From Clostridiales bacterium (GTDB lineage: Bacteria > Bacillota > Clostridia > Christensenellales > Aristaeellaceae): DNA of 12,398 nucleotides. The notes under the pieces were generated by a model, which was not told where the DNA came from, made no database searches, and saw nothing but the letters and a program-made list of their open reading frames with translations. The position numbers and the translations under genes are program-made. Shown here piece after piece: positions 11,991-12,398 of this stretch (positions within the stretch are counted from its first letter, which is position 1; each line of letters begins with the position of its first letter). The stretch lies in NCBI GenBank assembly GCA_004556545.1, contig SFGO01000075.1, positions 1-12,398 on the forward strand. The letters run 5' to 3'.

Positions 11991-12398
11991 ATGAAGATGC
12001 TGAAGAGAGAGCAAGAACAGCGGCAGGCAATCGAGATGCTGTGTGTGGATATGCTGGTGCCAAAGGCTCATCTGCTGCGAAAAATCGACGCGGCAGTGGA
12101 TTTCACGCACATCTACGATCTGGTGGAGGATTTGTACTGCGAGGACAATGGCCGCCCCAGCTGCGATCCGGTGGCACTGTTCAAGCTGGTGCTGATTCAG
12201 CATCTGTTCGGAATACGCTCGCTTCGGCAAACGATGAAAGACGCGGAAGTGAATGTGGCGTATCGCTGGTTTCTGGGATATACCATGTCGCAGCCGCTTC
12301 CGCATTTTGCGACGATCAGCTATGCGTTTTGTCACCGCTTTACTGCGGAAGTGATCGAAGGGGTGTTCCGGTGGGTACTGGAGGAAGTCTCCCGCGCA
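11991..12398 (+). CDS. IS1182-like transposase, N-terminal part
   Basis: An open frame of 136 codons runs off the right edge with no stop. GGAG lies 6 nt before the ATG. The sequence has the N-terminal DUF772-like domain of IS1182-family DDE transposases: LVPKAHLLRKIDAAVDF, the core DLVEDLYCEDNGRPSCDPVALFK, LIQHLFGIRSLRQT and VNVAYRWFLGYTMSQPLPHFATISY. The catalytic DDE core is beyond the window. The insertion boundary on the left cannot be fixed, because the right inverted repeat is out of view. The gene is likely intact this far. The fused terminator and extended -10 element just upstream fit a controlled insertion sequence. Confidence 0.88.
   Translation, partial: MKMLKREQEQRQAIEMLCVDMLVPKAHLLRKIDAAVDFTHIYDLVEDLYCEDNGRPSCDPVALFKLVLIQHLFGIRSLRQTMKDAEVNVAYRWFLGYTMSQPLPHFATISYAFCHRFTAEVIEGVFRWVLEEVSRA

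Noticed and set aside
11928..12335. Minus-strand frame of 135 codons opposite the transposase
   Set aside because: It is antisense to a recognisable IS1182-like transposase, has no family motifs, and runs into the terminator stem.

Overview
The window reads as chromosomal DNA from a GC-rich member of the Firmicutes, most likely a gut Clostridia of the Oscillospirales/Christensenellales kind. This is inferred from the gene order rimP-nusA-ylxR-ylxQ-infB-rbfA-nrnA-truB-ribF, from strong GGAGG ribosome binding sites, and from the type of intergenic repeats. No ribosomal RNA or tRNA gene was seen, and species cannot be assigned.

About three quarters of the window (247-9495) is one minus-strand transcription unit. 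It starts at a good promoter (9467-9495) and has a leader of about 250 nt that carries a candidate attenuator. Its genes are those for 30S maturation (rimP, rbfA), transcription elongation and termination (nusA), the RNA-binding proteins YlxR and YlxQ, initiation factor 2 (infB), an oligoribonuclease/pAp phosphatase of the NrnA type, tRNA pseudouridine-55 synthase (truB) and an FAD-synthase-type RibF. Spacing is tight: ylxR/ylxQ and nrnA/truB overlap by ATGA, and rbfA/nrnA overlap by 23 bp. The exception is a 239-nt infB-rbfA gap with a strong hairpin. The unit ends at a hairpin terminator at 175-220. IF2 has a long low-complexity N-terminal arm with eight copies of a ten-residue repeat. RibF lacks a recognisable riboflavin kinase domain.

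Upstream, also on the minus strand, is a 418-aa protein that appears to fuse three modules: GrpB (UPF0157), a family-I-like inorganic pyrophosphatase, and a Nudix hydrolase. Its promoter is back to back with a plus-strand promoter that reads into a 33-codon small hydrophobic protein and then a GNAT acetyltransferase. This stretch is visibly richer in A+T than the operon.

The right end (11681-12398) has a mosaic of intergenic hairpins, a bidirectional terminator, an extended -10 promoter and the first 136 codons of an IS1182-like transposase cut by the window edge. A 51-bp piece of this mosaic recurs with three mismatches at 126-176, so almost the whole window lies between two direct copies of the same repeat.

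No CRISPR array, phage, defence island or obvious new multi-gene system is visible. The most unusual items are the three-domain fusion, the reduced RibF, the switch-like rimP leader and the small protein.
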